A DNA stretch of 64,000 nt from Craspedostauros australis (GCA_026770025.1 JAMXDE010000043.1:124001-188000); one strand, 5' to 3'. Shown: positions 1-11,316, numbered from the stretch's first letter. The notes: a model not told the origin generated them from the sequence alone. Made by a program: numbers and translations.

Positions 1-545
1 TCGTGGCAGTGATTGATGGCCTGAAGCTCATCAGCCACGCACCAGCGCTTCCCGCCGAGCAGAACCGCGACTTCAACGGGTGGACCAAGGACGTCAACCG
101 CAATCTCGTGCTGGTTTGGAACTTGAAAGGGCGAGTCGTCGACTGTGCGGTCAACACTCCTGGCAGCTTTCACGATTCCACGTCCTGTGTCTGGGCGCAC
201 ATCTACGAGCACATCATGAAGCTACCAAAGGAAACAGCTGTCGCTGCAGATGTCGCCTTCAGCACTGCCAAGAATCTGAAGGGCAAAGTGATCAAGGTCA
301 AGAAGAGCAAGCAACACAAGCACTCTGCATACAACTCTACTCTCACACACTTGCGTCAGTGCGCAGAGTGGGGCAATCATACCCTCACAGCGACCTTCCG
401 CCGCCTCCTCACTCCCCTTCCTACTGATAACATCCGACGCGGCAGGATCATGTGGTCTTCTATCCTTCTCCACAATTGGAAGACCGAGACCTGCGATCGC
501 AATCAGATTCGTACCTACCTCAGGGACGTCTCCTCCAAGCTCTAG
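1..545 (+). CDS. PIF/Harbinger transposase, C-terminal part (DDE_Tnp_4 type), partial at window edge
   Basis: The reading frame is open to the left window edge and ends with TAG at 543-545, so only the C-terminal ~180 residues are seen. The pattern is that of HARBI1-like DDE endonucleases: an N-terminal IDG, then FNGWTKDVNR and NTPGSFHDS (the usual 'N-[AS]-PGS-[FW]-HDS' box), then AADVAFS carrying an acidic residue of the triad. CAEWGN near residue 120 supplies the final Glu, and the end has the usual LLHNWKTE...NQIR tail. The family cuts and pastes its own DNA element in the nucleus. No internal stop is visible, so this half is intact. A convergent Myb-like gene at 922-2115 is the expected second gene of such an element. 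The left terminal inverted repeat lies outside the window. Confidence 0.85.
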   Translation, partial: VAVIDGLKLISHAPALPAEQNRDFNGWTKDVNRNLVLVWNLKGRVVDCAVNTPGSFHDSTSCVWAHIYEHIMKLPKETAVAADVAFSTAKNLKGKVIKVKKSKQHKHSAYNSTLTHLRQCAEWGNHTLTATFRRLLTPLPTDNIRRGRIMWSSILLHNWKTETCDRNQIRTYLRDVSSKL

Positions 546-921
546 GAGGACTACTTGTAAATAACAGTAATGAACAGTGAAGTTGTAAGTATGAATAGTA
601 CTTGTACAGGTGTCACTGTGCACATCAGAAACATAGTCCAAATGTTCTTGTCATTGTTCTGCAAAATGCCTGCGTATCAATTTCGAGCGGTGTGCTCCAC
701 GCGATTGGATTATGTCATATTTTTCGCCAGGTCTGTTTTGCTTCTGTATCACGAAATTTGTGTTGGGATCGACATGCGATAAATGCACAACCATTTTTAG
801 TGTCACATTGGTTTCACAACAATCACTACAACTGTCACATGCATGCATACACAACTTCAGAATGATACTAGAAATGGTGACTATGATGTTTACATGTACT
901 GTTAGGAATAGGAAGGTTGGC
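546..921. other. Short AT-richer spacer between the convergent Harbinger genes
   Basis: This 376-bp stretch separates the stop codon of the transposase from the stop codon of the Myb-like gene on the other strand. It must hold both 3' untranslated ends. I see no further gene; the small frames here are shadows. Confidence 0.6.
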
Positions 922-2115
922 CTAGTTGTTCTTCATGTAGTCGAACATGGCATTGAGTTGTTGAGAGAGGCCACCACAAGCGACCTTGAGATCGGAGTTG
1001 GCCTCCTTCAACTCTGTGCACGTTTTTTCGAGCATGGCGCACTTCCTGCCCATGGCATCAAGGCGCTTGTTGCTATCATCAGTGCTGTGGTTTGGAGGAG
1101 GAGCCTTCATCACACTGATGAGCTCCCCAAGGCACCCTGAGAGCTTGTTCGACAACTCATTTGTCGAGTTATGCATGTCGAGCATGGTCGATGCCAGCAT
1201 ATCGGCCTTGCGCTTGCGTGGAAGGGGACGAACTGGAGTTCCTTCAGCAGAGAAGAGACCCGTTGCGATACGGGCCCTGCTGAGCTTGCCAGCCTGCTTC
1301 TCGACGAGCTCCGCGATGGAGGCTGCGGTGTTGCCTTCGATGGTGGTGGCAGTGGTAGCAGCGACGGTGTTGTCCACCTCGTCAGCAATGCGCTCAAACT
1401 CCTCATCATTGAGGCCAGAGAATCCGATCGATTCCTTTGTTCGGATATTCTCATGAATCTGTTGCGCCCACTGCACATCACCAGGGATGTGCGATGATCC
1501 GGTTGGCTTGGTGCGAAGCGCAAGCAGATGGAACTTGCGCTTGCACCCTGTGGCGTTGCGTCGCCACGTAGGGTCAATCCCAACACACTCTGCAACGACT
1601 GCGTCCCACATGTCGCGTCCCACAGGGAGGATGCGGCCCACCGTCGCGAGTAAGAGGTGGATTTCTTTGTCGGTCCACTTGGTGGATCCGATCTTTCGAC
1701 CTTTGGGTCTGGAGAGATCTGCGCTGGCCACAGGCGCTGTGATGACAACTGGCACATCCGTATTGCCAGACTCACTGGGAGCGGAGCACCAAGAAGATTC
1801 GGATGTGATGGATGCTGTTTGATCGGCTGCTTGCCAGAGTTGGGCTGCAAGGGTCGACGGTAGAGCAGAGCATCCAGGCCAGAGCTTCTTCTGTGGTGTC
1901 ATGCGAAGGGAGGCGAGGATGTTGCTGCCACGTTCGTCTTCCACGCCTTCACAGTGATTGATACCAGCGATGACCCGCTCAAGTGGTGGTACCTCCTTCG
2001 GTGGAGCGATGCCAGTGACGAAGACTCGGTAAAACCAAGCGACATTGTCATGGTAGGATCGGCCTTCGGAGGAAGGACGGAAGAGATCTTCACAGGAGTA
2101 TGGTGTTGGCGTCAT
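922..2115 (-). CDS. Myb/SANT-like DNA-binding partner protein of the Harbinger element (DUF6818-like)
   Basis: 397 residues when started at MTPTPYS (ATG at 2115); the frame extends upstream to 2310, but that extension is low-complexity Ser/His/Pro and looks untranslated. Residues about 135-240 carry a trihelix/Myb-like block: KWTDKEIHLLLATVGRILPV, then MWDAVV, CKRKFHLLALRTKPTG, and a helix ending near WAQQIHENI. That order matches the DUF6818 domain found beside PIF/Harbinger transposases in algae and oomycetes. PLPRKRKAD near residue 300 is a likely nuclear localisation signal. The last ~50 residues are a predicted coiled coil (heptad-like LEKTCTELKEANSDL). In known Harbinger elements such a protein brings the transposase to the nucleus and to the element ends; that role is inferred here from the pairing with the gene at 1-545. 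Confidence 0.78.
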   Translation of the reverse strand: MTPTPYSCEDLFRPSSEGRSYHDNVAWFYRVFVTGIAPPKEVPPLERVIAGINHCEGVEDERGSNILASLRMTPQKKLWPGCSALPSTLAAQLWQAADQTASITSESSWCSAPSESGNTDVPVVITAPVASADLSRPKGRKIGSTKWTDKEIHLLLATVGRILPVGRDMWDAVVAECVGIDPTWRRNATGCKRKFHLLALRTKPTGSSHIPGDVQWAQQIHENIRTKESIGFSGLNDEEFERIADEVDNTVAATTATTIEGNTAASIAELVEKQAGKLSRARIATGLFSAEGTPVRPLPRKRKADMLASTMLDMHNSTNELSNKLSGCLGELISVMKAPPPNHSTDDSNKRLDAMGRKCAMLEKTCTELKEANSDLKVACGGLSQQLNAMFDYMKNN

Positions 2116-4686
2116 GGCGACGATGATGATGAGAGTGGGCGGGTGGATGGATTGTATGAATGGGTGGATGGATGGATCAATCGAAGGTGAACGCGAAGTA
2201 TGTGTCAATTTTCCGGATGTATGGACCGATTGATGCAGTGCTGTGCTCCGTGGATGGTGGAGCAGATACAGGGAAAGCAAATTGGAGGATGAAGGAAAGC
2301 AGACATGCAACGACGATACGAATTAACCACCACATGAAGGGGACGGCGATGGACAGAGGAAGAAAGGGCCAGACTGATTCCGCGAAAAGCATGGATGTGG
2401 ACTTCATGGAGGCAACACAGGACGGTTGTCGACAATCGGGTCAACAGAACCGCATTTCAAATCCAACGCCTCCGCGCTAAGCATATTCAGGATGAATACC
2501 AACAATGCATGAAAGATGCAATACATAGACGATCGGAAGACACCCTGGCGCGTGTGGCACGCGAGCAAGTTGGAAGCACATGAAGAACATCTGAAGTAGT
2601 TAGGGAAACACCTCAAGAATCGGAGGCAACAAAGCCATGAAGAGCACGATGGCGCCAACCGGTAAATCTAGAACGAAACGTGGATAAGATACACGACTCA
2701 AAACGATCCATCGAGTCGATGTCCTTAACGGGACTAAGATCGTGACTCGGGATAGGGGCGCGCCAGCCTCGCCAGTTATGAAATTATGAGCCACGCAAAC
2801 ACCTCCAGTGTCAGAGACAAAACTGAATGTCAGAGCATCCTCTGCTTCTCCCCTTCACAGGAGACCTTCGCGGATGTGGACAGAGCTGAGTCTGCATGGC
2901 TACTCGTAGGCCTGGACCGGAAATGCAAGTGTATGTCCTGCAGTACTCGCAGCGTGGGTCCGAGCCGCAATAGATGAGCACGATCTTTGGATGGGAGAAT
3001 AGTGTCATACATCCCTTTGAAGAGTGGTGGCACCTGAAACTCGGGTACGAGACGTCGTGATCAGGGATGCAGCAAGGTGATGCCAAGGTCGCGGAGCGCT
3101 GCGCCAACTTTGAAGCGTTTTTCAGTGTCATGTACGTCCCACGACTTCTCCTCATGATGCGACTCCAGAAGTTGCCTCTTGCATCTACTTGAGGCGGTTT
3201 TCCCTTGCTTCGGTTGATTCTCTGCTGCTTCTCTGCCCCACAGGGCTGCTGTGCGGTGTTGTGTTTTACCTTCTCCACGAGTACATTCATGCCCACAACC
3301 ATAGTCGTTCGACCAGCTCGTTCTTACTTTTGTCGTCTGAGCTGCAGTTTCGTGTGCCAAGCTCCGTGGATGAAACAACCCCCAGCACCAGCGCCAAGGG
3401 ACTCATTGATACTTCTCTGTGGCATTCAGGCTTCGGGCATCCTCCTTGGGACTGTTGTGCTGTTTTTTGGTCGCGAGTCGCCGCGTTTCGCCAGTCCTCT
3501 TTTTCTGATCGTTCGCGAATTGATGATTGGGCAGAGAGACGAACGAGTCATGAACGTGACTCGATATGTACATTTATAGCCTCAATATATCAACGACTGA
3601 AACAATCTGGTTCTTATCGTTCAGACATCAGATGCGACACTTCGTAATAATTCCGAAGAAGAAGCAAACACCACGATTTCGTTCGCCGAAGACATCCGTC
3701 GAATTCGGCGTGCGTTGTTGGTGTTCCTTCATGCGGCAGTTTCAGTACGAGCCAGGTGAGAGACCGCATCCAAGTCCGAACACCGATGAATGTCAACACG
3801 CACTATTGTTGTAGTCGTACCAAGCCAACGAAGAGGGTGGCCGGACGGAACTCAGGTGTGACTCAGCGACAGCATCCAAGAGGCAGACAAGAGATACACG
3901 CAGTCGAAGTTGCACAGCACCCAGTTGTCGACACCCATCATCGCCATCCATCCAAACAACTCGCAGGTGGCAGTGCCTGGTCACCAGCAATCGACGAATC
4001 AAGGTGGCATCCACACACCACTCGCGCAACAGCATCATTTAGAGGAGGAATCAGGAACAAATCCAGAGCCGATCGCAGACACCACAGGCCAGTACGATCT
4101 AGTCCAAACCTCCTCCAACAGACAACGATCCATACTCTGCTTTGCCTCACTCTGCTCTCCAGAGTATTTTGCTCCCCCTTTGCCGACACAGCATCACCAT
4201 TGAAGGTGCCGCCCAAGTCTGGACCCACACAGCAACACTCTCAGAGTGCATCACCGATCCTCGCATTCCTCGCGGTCGGCCGCTGCAGCCATAATAGTGC
4301 TCTGGGGGGCTCCGCTCGTGCTTCCACACTCCAAGTCAAGTGAAGTCACGTGAAGCGCGGCAAAGGCACCCTCAGACTCAGCTTTGGCGGTGCCTTCACA
4401 TTCAGGAGATAACCACGCCTGCGAGAACTCGGTAGAGTACAACCAGTCGGAGTGTGCCGACAATACTCTCTACCTATATTCTGCGCTCTCCAGAGACGAA
4501 TATTATATACGACCTATTGCATTACATATAATACCAATAGAGTTGTGGAGCTGCACAATACTCGCGATACTCAACGAGACGCTCTGTCAGACAGCCACTC
4601 GATTCGACCCATCACACTGGTGCAGCAGAACAACTACATTCAGCTATTGTGCCATCCATTCAAGGCACACTCGAGCACGCTCAAAG
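2116..4686. other. Intergenic region with the probable right end of the Harbinger element
   Basis: About 2.6 kb with no gene I can support. The part next to 2115 should contain the promoter of the Myb-like gene and the right terminal repeat of the transposon, but the left end is outside the window, so the repeat cannot be defined. On the minus strand at 2830-3378 two adjoining frames (ending ...DLGITLLHP, and PPLFKGMYDTILPSKDR...) read more protein-like than their surroundings and may be a decayed gene fragment; I do not recognise it. Confidence 0.4.
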
Positions 4687-6327
4687 ATGAAGCGCGCATG
4701 GCGAGAATCGGACCACCATTCGGAGGGCTCGTCTGGGGACGAGATGTCATTCTCGTCCGCATCTGTATCCAAATGCCTCTGCCTCCCGCAGCACAGTAGC
4801 CACGATACCGCCTCCAGGGCAGGCGCTGGAACTTCCATCCTGTCGGCGTTGCCATCGGGACGACATTCTCCTCCCGAGCTGTCGGAGACGACCGACCTTC
4901 TCTACAATGAGGCCGGCAGCGGCAACGCGAGCACCGGCGATGCGTCCAATCCAGCACTGGTGGATGGCGAAAAGCTGCTTGTCAACGAGCTCACCAACAT
5001 GTCGCTGCAGGAGCGCGAGTCCATGATGAATGAGATTCATGGCGTCCCGATGGCCATGAAAGAGACGGTCGATCTCAAGGATCACGGTCTCAAGATGCTC
5101 GCGAGCAACATCACGAAGGTGCCCAACAACCGCAAGGAGATGTACAACCGGGTGTCCTTCCTGGCCCCGAAGGTAGCGCGCGATCCGGAGTTGCGGTTGC
5201 TCTACCTGCGCTCGTCGGAATGGGACCCTCAGAAGGCGGCCGAGCGGTACTGCAAGCACTTTCAGATGAAGTACCAGCTCTTCGGCATGACGAAGATCGC
5301 CCACACGATCCACTGGGAAGACCTGCCACCCGATGCGCAGGCGTCGTTGCTCAGCGGATCCTTCTACATGAACGAGAAGTTCAAGGACAGGGCAGGCAGG
5401 ATCATCGTCTTCAACTCGCCCAGTCAGTGGAGGTACAACTCGCTTCTCTCCCACGTGCAGGCCATGTGGTTTTACAACTTCTCCTACCGGTACACCGTCC
5501 AAACGCAGTGCAAGGGCGTCATTATCGTGGCCAACTTCTTCGACGCTCCAAGATCGTGCTTCAATGATTCCGTCCAGATGGCGAAGTACGACTTCCTCGA
5601 CACCATGCCGATCCGTGTTGCCGGCCTGCACTACATGTTCCCCAACACGCAGCTGCGCCCCATATTCTCCTTCCTCCTGTCTGTCATGCCCAGCAACTTC
5701 CGCATGCGCACGAAGGTCCACTTCGGTTCCATGATGGAGTGCGGTTACTCTCTTGCGTCCTACGGCATCTCGTTCTCCGTCCTGCCCATCGACGAGAATG
5801 GCACCTTCCAGTCCAGCCTCATTGACAAGACGGTGCAGGAGGTGCGCCAGCATTCCAAACAAATCGAAGCTGACTACCTGTCCAGTTTGCCAGGCAATGA
5901 TCATGGTGATGGAAATGGAAGTAGCAGTTGCAATTGCGATGGCACTGCTGATAGTCATCCAGATGGAACCAGCAATGGCCAAGGCAACGGCGATGGCACC
6001 AAGAGCAATCACAATCATGGACGCAACGATGATGACCTCCCTGTCGTTTGGTCCGTGCGCACCACCGATTTGCTCATCGGGCGCGGCACGCCGTATCAGA
6101 AGCATGAAGGCAACATCCAATTCCGATTCTGGGTGCAGCAATCCATCATGGAGTTCGAGCAGCAGCAGAACTGCCAACCATCGTCGGAGCAGCTCGTACA
6201 GATGCTGCAGCAGACGCGGGGCATCCGATTTCTCAAGAAGCACGCGGAAGATTGGTGGATCGAGGTGCCCAACGACGTCGCCAAGGCTCGCGTTGCGATG
6301 TGCCGTCGCAGTCTGGCCAAGAAGTAA
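4687..6327 (+). CDS. CRAL-TRIO domain protein with C-terminal DUF6824 domain (copy 1)
   Basis: 546 residues, intronless. ATG at 4687 (MKRAWRESD) was chosen because the second copy at 40496 also begins MKR followed by an acidic, Ser-rich leader; the frame runs further upstream but is not conserved. Residues 95-135 hold the diatom pattern LTNMSLQERESMMNEIHGV. Residues ~170-365 match a CRAL-TRIO (Sec14-like) lipid-binding fold: RLLYLRSSEWDPQKAAERYC, then KHFQMKYQLFG, DRAGRIIVFN, and KVHFGS late in the domain. A His/Asn/Gly/Asp-rich linker (~390-450) leads to DUF6824 at residues ~453-546, with DLLIGRGTPYQKHEGN at its start and RFLKKHAEDWW near the end. CRAL-TRIO folds carry small hydrophobic ligands between membranes. 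DUF6824 is expanded in diatoms and of unknown function. The ligand is unknown. Confidence 0.85.
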   Translation: MKRAWRESDHHSEGSSGDEMSFSSASVSKCLCLPQHSSHDTASRAGAGTSILSALPSGRHSPPELSETTDLLYNEAGSGNASTGDASNPALVDGEKLLVNELTNMSLQERESMMNEIHGVPMAMKETVDLKDHGLKMLASNITKVPNNRKEMYNRVSFLAPKVARDPELRLLYLRSSEWDPQKAAERYCKHFQMKYQLFGMTKIAHTIHWEDLPPDAQASLLSGSFYMNEKFKDRAGRIIVFNSPSQWRYNSLLSHVQAMWFYNFSYRYTVQTQCKGVIIVANFFDAPRSCFNDSVQMAKYDFLDTMPIRVAGLHYMFPNTQLRPIFSFLLSVMPSNFRMRTKVHFGSMMECGYSLASYGISFSVLPIDENGTFQSSLIDKTVQEVRQHSKQIEADYLSSLPGNDHGDGNGSSSCNCDGTADSHPDGTSNGQGNGDGTKSNHNHGRNDDDLPVVWSVRTTDLLIGRGTPYQKHEGNIQFRFWVQQSIMEFEQQQNCQPSSEQLVQMLQQTRGIRFLKKHAEDWWIEVPNDVAKARVAMCRRSLAKK

Positions 6328-7077
6328 GCGCGGTTGGGGATGCCGTGTGGTTGACTGCCAATAGAGTTGGTTGTAATATATGAAACATACGAGTAGAATA
6401 CTTGTGAATAATTGTCGTATGACCCCGTTCAGGGTTCTCATGTAGTCATTTGCGGATTTTTGAGATAAACACTTAGATCATCCTATTATGTTGTAGAGAG
6501 TATATGTGTGAAGTAACAAGGTCCTGGGCGCCGTAGTTAAAAAGTTTATATTTTTCGCACTAGTCTACGTCTAAAAACGCCAAGCATGCAGACGTCGAGG
6601 GACAAATGCGATTCCGAATCGCCAGTCGTGCTTCGGCTTGCTGTCCAGTAGTGTCTATTATCGACGCTCCCACATTTCGCGTGGGTGAGGTGGTCCGTTT
6701 CGATGAATTGTTGAGGATTGCGTGGTAGCGGTAGGCATGATGAGGCTGCTACTTCGTCTGGACCGTGGATCAGTGGTCGAAATCTAGAGTTTTGGGTTGG
6801 TGGGTAATCCAGATCTTGACCCCCAGCTTGACTTTCACACTGTCTTGTCCTCGGTTCTGCCGCTGTTCATGCACTGGGACGTTGAGCATCGTCCTCATCC
6901 CAATCAGCACACACTGCCTTCCCTCCATATGTCTACTCTATGGTACAGCTTCGTCCTCGATTCAGGTCTATTCCCTGCCTGTGTGTTTGGACCTCCTCTC
7001 TGCTAGTCGTCGCCAACAGCCATTGTTGGCTTCTGGCCATTGTTCATCTGCTCTCCTCTTGGCTTTGTATTTTGGTA
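6328..7077. other. Intergenic spacer before the copia insertion
   Basis: 750 bp between the CRAL-TRIO gene and the target-site duplication of the copia element. It holds the AT-rich 3' flank of the upstream gene. I see no gene or RNA. Confidence 0.5.
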
Positions 7078-7082
7078 TCAAT
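7078..7082. repeat. Target-site duplication TCAAT, left copy
   Basis: TCAAT lies directly outside the left LTR and matches 12921-12925 outside the right LTR exactly. Five bases is the normal length for copia integrases. Confidence 0.9.
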
Positions 7083-7244
7083 TGTCAAACTGCACAAGTA
7101 ACTACTGAAGACGTATTGGCCCGTTGTTGCGTGCCCTGGTCGGAGCTCTTGTTGTTGTATTGTGAGTCGTTCGACGACGATCTCTGACCAGTATTTCCGA
7201 TTAATACGAATAGTAAAAGGTATGATGTACAGCGAAAGCTGTCA
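7083..7244 (-). repeat. 3' LTR of copia element 1 (left copy)
   Basis: 162 bp, on the plus strand starting TGTCAAACTGCACAAG and ending GAAAGCTGTCA. On the coding (minus) strand it therefore starts TG and ends CA, as LTRs should. It is the same length as the copy at 12759-12920 and aligns along its whole length. The purine-rich stretch CAAGGGGCA just upstream on the minus strand (forward 7245-7253) is the likely polypurine tract. Confidence 0.9.
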
Positions 7245-9086
7245 TGCCCCTTGATCTTGAGGATGACCCCTGTAGAACAGAGCTGTGACGAAAGTGGTTA
7301 GTGTTGGCCGCGCCAATGCCTTTGTGAGCATATCCGCGAAGTTCTGTGCTGATGAAACGTATACTGGAACCAGTATATCGGCTTCCACAGACTTGCGCAC
7401 TTTGTGGAATGATATTGCCACACGCTTCTTTTGTAGTAGGCTGTCTGCGATCGTCTTGTTTGAGATCACATCATTGCTGTCGCATAATGTGATAGCCGAA
7501 GACTTGACTTGGACTCCCAGCGATCGGAGTGCGTATCTGAGTGAAATGGTCTCCTCGTTCACCGATCTCATCGCCTTGAATTCCGCGCTGTATGTTGATG
7601 TTGTGATGGATGTTTGTTGTTTCCTGGAGAAGTATACTGGCATCTTACCCAGGAATTGTATGATGCCTGTATTGGATCTCCTGGTCACCAGATCGTGAGC
7701 GTGGTCTGTGTCCACGAATGCATACATTGGTAGCTCTGGGTAGATTGGCTTTGGTGATCTGTCATTGATGTCTTCTGTGGCCTTGGGATATTCCTCCTTC
7801 ATCTGTGTTACCAGTTCTGGGTTTGATGGCGTTGCATTGAAGTTGTCAAATATCATTGGCCTGGAATCGATCAGTGTTTGCGGAGTGGACTTGTGCTTGA
7901 GATAGCCCCATACTTTGAGTGCACGTTCAAGATGTCCTTTCCGTAGTGATGCAGTGAAGTGTGAAAGTGAGGAAGTTGCAAATGCGACGTTGAAATATCC
8001 AAGCTGGACATCCCAGTTTAGCATGCCAATGAGCTGCTGGATTTTTTGTTGCTTGCCAGGTGTTAGTAGTTTGGAGTCATCCGTTTCCTGATGGTCCTTG
8101 TTCCTCATGGGAACATGTTGGCTGTGAAGTGATCCATGCTGGCACTTGCCTTTGTCCAGTGCATTTGAGATGTATTTGCTGCATCCAGTGCTCCATTTGC
8201 CTTTTGCATTTCTGGAATAGTCATTCCTGAGATTGTATATGGGTGGGCCAATATCCTTGATTGTGTTGACCTGTTGGATTGACTTCGTGTATTGATTTGT
8301 GTCCTTCGGTACGATCTTGAAATCGTCAACATGTGTGCAGATGTAGTCGTCTCCGGATTTGTCTTGGAGTCTGATCCATACATCTTGGTTGTGGCGCAAT
8401 GGCTTGAATCCCATGGAAGATAGTGTGTTGGCGAAGTGAGCATGGAATCATTGGGCACTGGATCAGAGTCCATACAATGATTTCTTGAGTACAATTGTCT
8501 GGCCCTCTCTGTGATTGAATTCCTTTCCTGCTCTCGCGTATATCTTCTCGTTGGTGTAGGTGTTGACGAATGTGTTGCCAATATCGCTGCAGAGTTGCTG
8601 GAATTTGTTCGCATCTGCGATTACATGGAGGATTCGCACGCTGGTGGTGTTGACTGTTGATGAGGACATGCGTATGTTATCTACAATCTTGATGAGGTGT
8701 CCTCCAGCTATGAGCCTTGCCTTGCGCCGCAGGTCTTGTTTGACCACAAAGATGAGCCTGAGCTTTGTGCTCTGGTATTCAGTTGATGGTTGATGTGTGG
8801 ATGAACAAAACTCGAAGCAGGCAAGGTTGATGAGTGCATCAATCTCCTTCTTGGCTTCTGCCTTCCACATGTCGTTGTTGTTGACTTGGTCGAGTTGTAG
8901 TGCGTGCTTCATGTTGCGTAGCACTTCGCCCCTGTACTGGAATACTGTGGTGAAGAAGTCCCATTTCGGCTTCTTTTTTGCCTGGTCGAATCCGCTGTAG
9001 TACAGTGACAATGTCATTGCCGTCGATCGTGAATTGGTGTGTGCGTTCGCTACGCTGGATGCGCCGCTTGATTGCCTGGATTGCAT
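7242..9086 (-). pseudogene. copia 1 reverse transcriptase and RNase H, broken by two in-frame stops
   Basis: 615 codons in one frame. The first half is an RVT_2 reverse transcriptase: DMWKAEAKKEIDALINLACF, then KARLIAGGHL, SDIGNTFVNTYTNEK (motif A) and KKSLYGL. The second half carries CTHVDDFKIV (the [YH]-V-D-D active site) and copia RNase H blocks such as TSTYSAEFKAM and NFADMLTKAL. Two TGA stops at 8463-8465 and 8448-8450 interrupt it. They sit where the family normally has LYGL-R-SS and a Trp (CGA to TGA and TGG to TGA changes). Apart from these, the frame is open for over 1.8 kb, so this is the least decayed part of the element. Confidence 0.85.
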
Positions 9087-9231
9087 GATTGGTCCATTGT
9101 AGCATCAGTTGCGATTGCCAATTGTGTCGTCCATGCCGAGTTGGTTTGTTTGCAATGATGTACCAAGCCACCAGCTCTGGATGGTTCACTCGAATGATGT
9201 CATATCGGAACCATGTTCTTGTCTCCATTCC

Positions 9232-11316
9232 CTATTTGGAATTGAGGTGTAGGTGTCCATCGTGGAAGCTGTGTCCTGTGATGCTGGTGATTTCAGGTGT
9301 GTTCTTGTCGACCTTATTGATTTGATTTTGGAACATCTCATTGTGCTGTTGTTCTGCAAGAGTGCTTTGATGCCCCTGAATCCGGTGCTCCAAAGGATCT
9401 AGCATGGGTACTGCCGCCAAATTATCGAGCTACTCAGAGACGTCGCCAGGTATTTGGCTGTCACCATTGTCATCACTGTCCAAGATCACATCTGCAGTGT
9501 CATTTCCGCTCATGTCTTCGTCATGAGGCACAACATTTGGCTGTCCAAACCATTGGTCCTCTAGTGAAGCTGTGTTTGCGTTGACCTCGATTTTCCTGAC
9601 CCTCGTTGGACCAGGTTCTGGGATGCGAGCCGCCGCTCTTGGCCACACGGCAATCGCATCGATGGCCTATTGGACCTGTTGAGCGGGCTCAGCCGGTATT
9701 GTCTTTGCTCATGCCCTGCCACCCGAAGCGCTGTTTGTGGTTGCGTCAATGAGGTTGAGCCTTGCGATTCGTTGTATGTCTCCATTGCTGATGTGCAGAG
9801 TGTCTGTGTATTCCAGAATACGCGGCTTGGCAATGTTGCACATGAGGACTGTGCCCCACTTGATATCCTCGTCTTGTGGCAACCAGATATGGTAAGTGAA
9901 TGGATCCCCGTGAATTCACGCGATGCCCAGGATATAGCCTGGTTTGAATGGATGCTCAGGGAACTTTGTCATTGGCCTGAAGAACAACACAGGACGGAAG
10001 AAAGTGGATCGGAACATGGAAATGTCGGGCATGTTGCTATGGACAAGTTCAATTGGTGTCCTCCACTGGATGCTGCCCTTGTCCATCTAGTCCCACACGT
10101 CGATGGCATGCTGCAATGCAAACATCAGAATTCGAGTGGCGCGGATGCCGCCCATATCAACTGATAAGCATGCCACTTGATGTCGCCGATCATGCGTTCC
10201 GCTCTGTTCTGGTTCTGGTTCATGGGCGTAGTGAAGTAGTGCTTGATCATGTGCTTGGATGTGGTCGCCTTCCAGGGCCTTTCCTGATTGGACCTGCAAG
10301 TTGTTGGACACAAGGGTATCCGGTGCGTCGACATTGAGGATGAAGTCCATGAGCGCCCCTGGCGCCATTGCCTCTCTTTGGAGCGGCTTCGCCCAGATGA
10401 ATTTTGGTTTGCTGTGGACAAAGAGTCGGAAGCACTTGGAATGCCAAATTGATTGCACTGTGGAAAAGAAGGGGTCCGTATTGACTCTGCCTTGGATTCA
10501 TTGCGGCTGGAGCACTCCAGCTCATTGTGTTCGGTACTGCCATGGGATGAGTCGTGACTCTGTCTCGATTGGTCTGTCCGCCAGTTGGGTGGATGCCGCC
10601 ATTGTCTTCTCGACAACCTGGTGTGGGAAGTGTTTGATCATGTCGGTGAAATGGATTCCCTGGTTATTCCGCCGAAGGCGCTGGTGTCGGTCGCATATCG
10701 TGACATGATTATTGAGTTTTAGCTCATGAGCTGTGAATTTCCAAATGGGGATGCGCAGGGTGTTGCCACCATGGTTGGCCCGTGGGATGCTGGTGTCACC
10801 TGATGCAATGCGCTGTTGCCCCTGGTGTTGGATGAGGCAATTGTATACATTCAGTCCAGGCACGCGCATGTGATGTGTCTTAAACAATGATTCCATCTGA
10901 TGTGGGTGCTTATCCAGAGCCACATATTTTGCCTTGATGAGGATCACATCGCCTGTTGGAGATTCATATACTGCCACCGCGTCGACCATCTGGAATGCCT
11001 TGATTGGTGAGGCCATTGTTGCCCCGTGAGCATGGAACGTCTGTTGGAGTTGTTGGGTCACCACCCATCTGGATTCATGTACAATGTCGCTGTCCACCCC
11101 TGAGTCAAACGATGTAGCCTTGGCTACTGCTTGTTGCTCTTGCCCTGCAAAGAAAGTGGTGGACAGTCGGGTGGGTTCCACTTGGCGCCAACTCTTGTAG
11201 TACCTCCAGGCGTGCACACCTGGGTCTTCTCTCCACAGCTGCGCGCGTCTCCCCCTACAGTCGCGGGGCTTGATATGTATGATGATCTCCGACTGGCGGC
11301 GAGTTGTGTCTGTCAT
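9232..11316 (-). pseudogene. copia 1 protease and integrase region, frameshifted
   Basis: A clear frame at 10522-11316 has the retroviral-type aspartic protease signature TSFDSGVDSDIV (DSG at about 11104), followed by the segment with QMVDAVAVYE and RIPIWKFTAHEL that lies between protease and integrase in diatom copia elements. The integrase core is split over frames at 10087-10616; its end reads QNQNRAERMIGDIK, the equivalent of the catalytic-Glu helix. Downstream pieces (9232-10086) resemble the linker to reverse transcriptase but change frame several times. Another frame at 8839-9228 still carries the start of the RT region. Confidence 0.75.

Noticed and set aside
4747-6441. 564-codon frame on the minus strand opposite CRAL-TRIO copy 1
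   Set aside because: It is the antisense of a gene with recognisable domains; its sequence (HIS/LEU/ARG-rich) matches nothing and follows the codon bias of the sense strand.
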